Assembly: GCA_012512795.1 (NCBI GenBank)
Contig: JAAZDL010000116.1
Location: 1 to 5,352, forward strand
Source: Mycoplasmatota bacterium
GTDB taxonomy: Bacteria; Bacillota_I; Bacilli_A; RF39; UBA660
Length of the DNA: 5,352 nucleotides
Direction of reading: 5' to 3'
The position numbers were made by a program, and so were the translations under genes. Shown in pieces: positions 5,343 through 5,352 of this stretch (positions are counted from its first letter, which is position 1; each line of letters starts with the position of its first letter). The notes under the pieces are model-generated. The model did no database searches. It had not been told where the DNA came from and saw only the letters and a list, made by a program, of their open reading frames with translations.

Positions 5343-5352
5343 TGAATTTTAA
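5342..5352 (+). CDS. Possible start of the next gene, cut by the window edge
   Basis: An ATG at 5342-5344 shares its A with the dnaK stop (TAATG) and opens Met-Asn-Phe before the window ends. dnaJ commonly follows dnaK in this operon type, and DnaJ proteins can begin MN, but only three full codons are seen. The bases upstream lack a good Shine-Dalgarno. It may equally be non-coding sequence after dnaK. Confidence 0.25.

Noticed and set aside
1..5352. CRISPR array, insertion sequence, tRNA, rRNA or phage genes
   Set aside because: I see no spaced repeats, transposase-like frames, terminal repeats or RNA-gene sequences. The window is filled by five housekeeping genes and short control regions.

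Overview
The window is an AT-rich, gene-dense, entirely plus-strand stretch of a low-GC Gram-positive-type genome (Bacillota). The evidence is the HrcA/CIRCE heat-shock control, the strong GGAGG ribosome sites, the U-tailed intrinsic terminator and the DnaK form that lacks the extra nucleotide-domain segment seen in proteobacterial DnaK. A clostridial or related lineage is my best guess, but the sequence does not settle it. No gene contains an in-frame TGA, and hrcA ends in TGA, so the standard bacterial code fits.

Layout. Bases 15-902 encode the ribosome-assembly GTPase Era. A perfect AT-rich hairpin (923-947) sits in the short gap before recO (958-1710), the recombination mediator with a four-cysteine zinc knuckle. 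A terminator (about 1714-1746) closes that unit. A compact control region follows: a consensus sigma-A promoter (TTGACA, 17 bp, TATAAT), with one CIRCE-like operator over the -35 box and a second over the predicted transcription start. The heat-shock operon then runs hrcA (GTG start, 1846-2856), grpE (TTG start overlapping the hrcA stop, 2853-3485) and dnaK (ATG start, 3504-5342). An ATG overlapping the dnaK stop at the window edge might open another gene, but only 11 bases are visible.

How the genes work together. HrcA should repress its own operon through the two CIRCE elements. GrpE is the nucleotide-exchange factor for DnaK, so the operon encodes its own repressor plus two parts of the DnaK chaperone cycle. 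Era and recO are housekeeping genes that seem to be transcribed separately upstream.

Most unusual points. GrpE carries ten cysteines within residues 20-54 of its N-terminal tail and none in the rest of the protein, which resembles a metal- or redox-responsive appendage. HrcA has only two cysteines, both in its DNA-binding domain. The operator/promoter layout is very tight. The era-recO hairpin separates a plausible Shine-Dalgarno from the recO start and may fold the two together.
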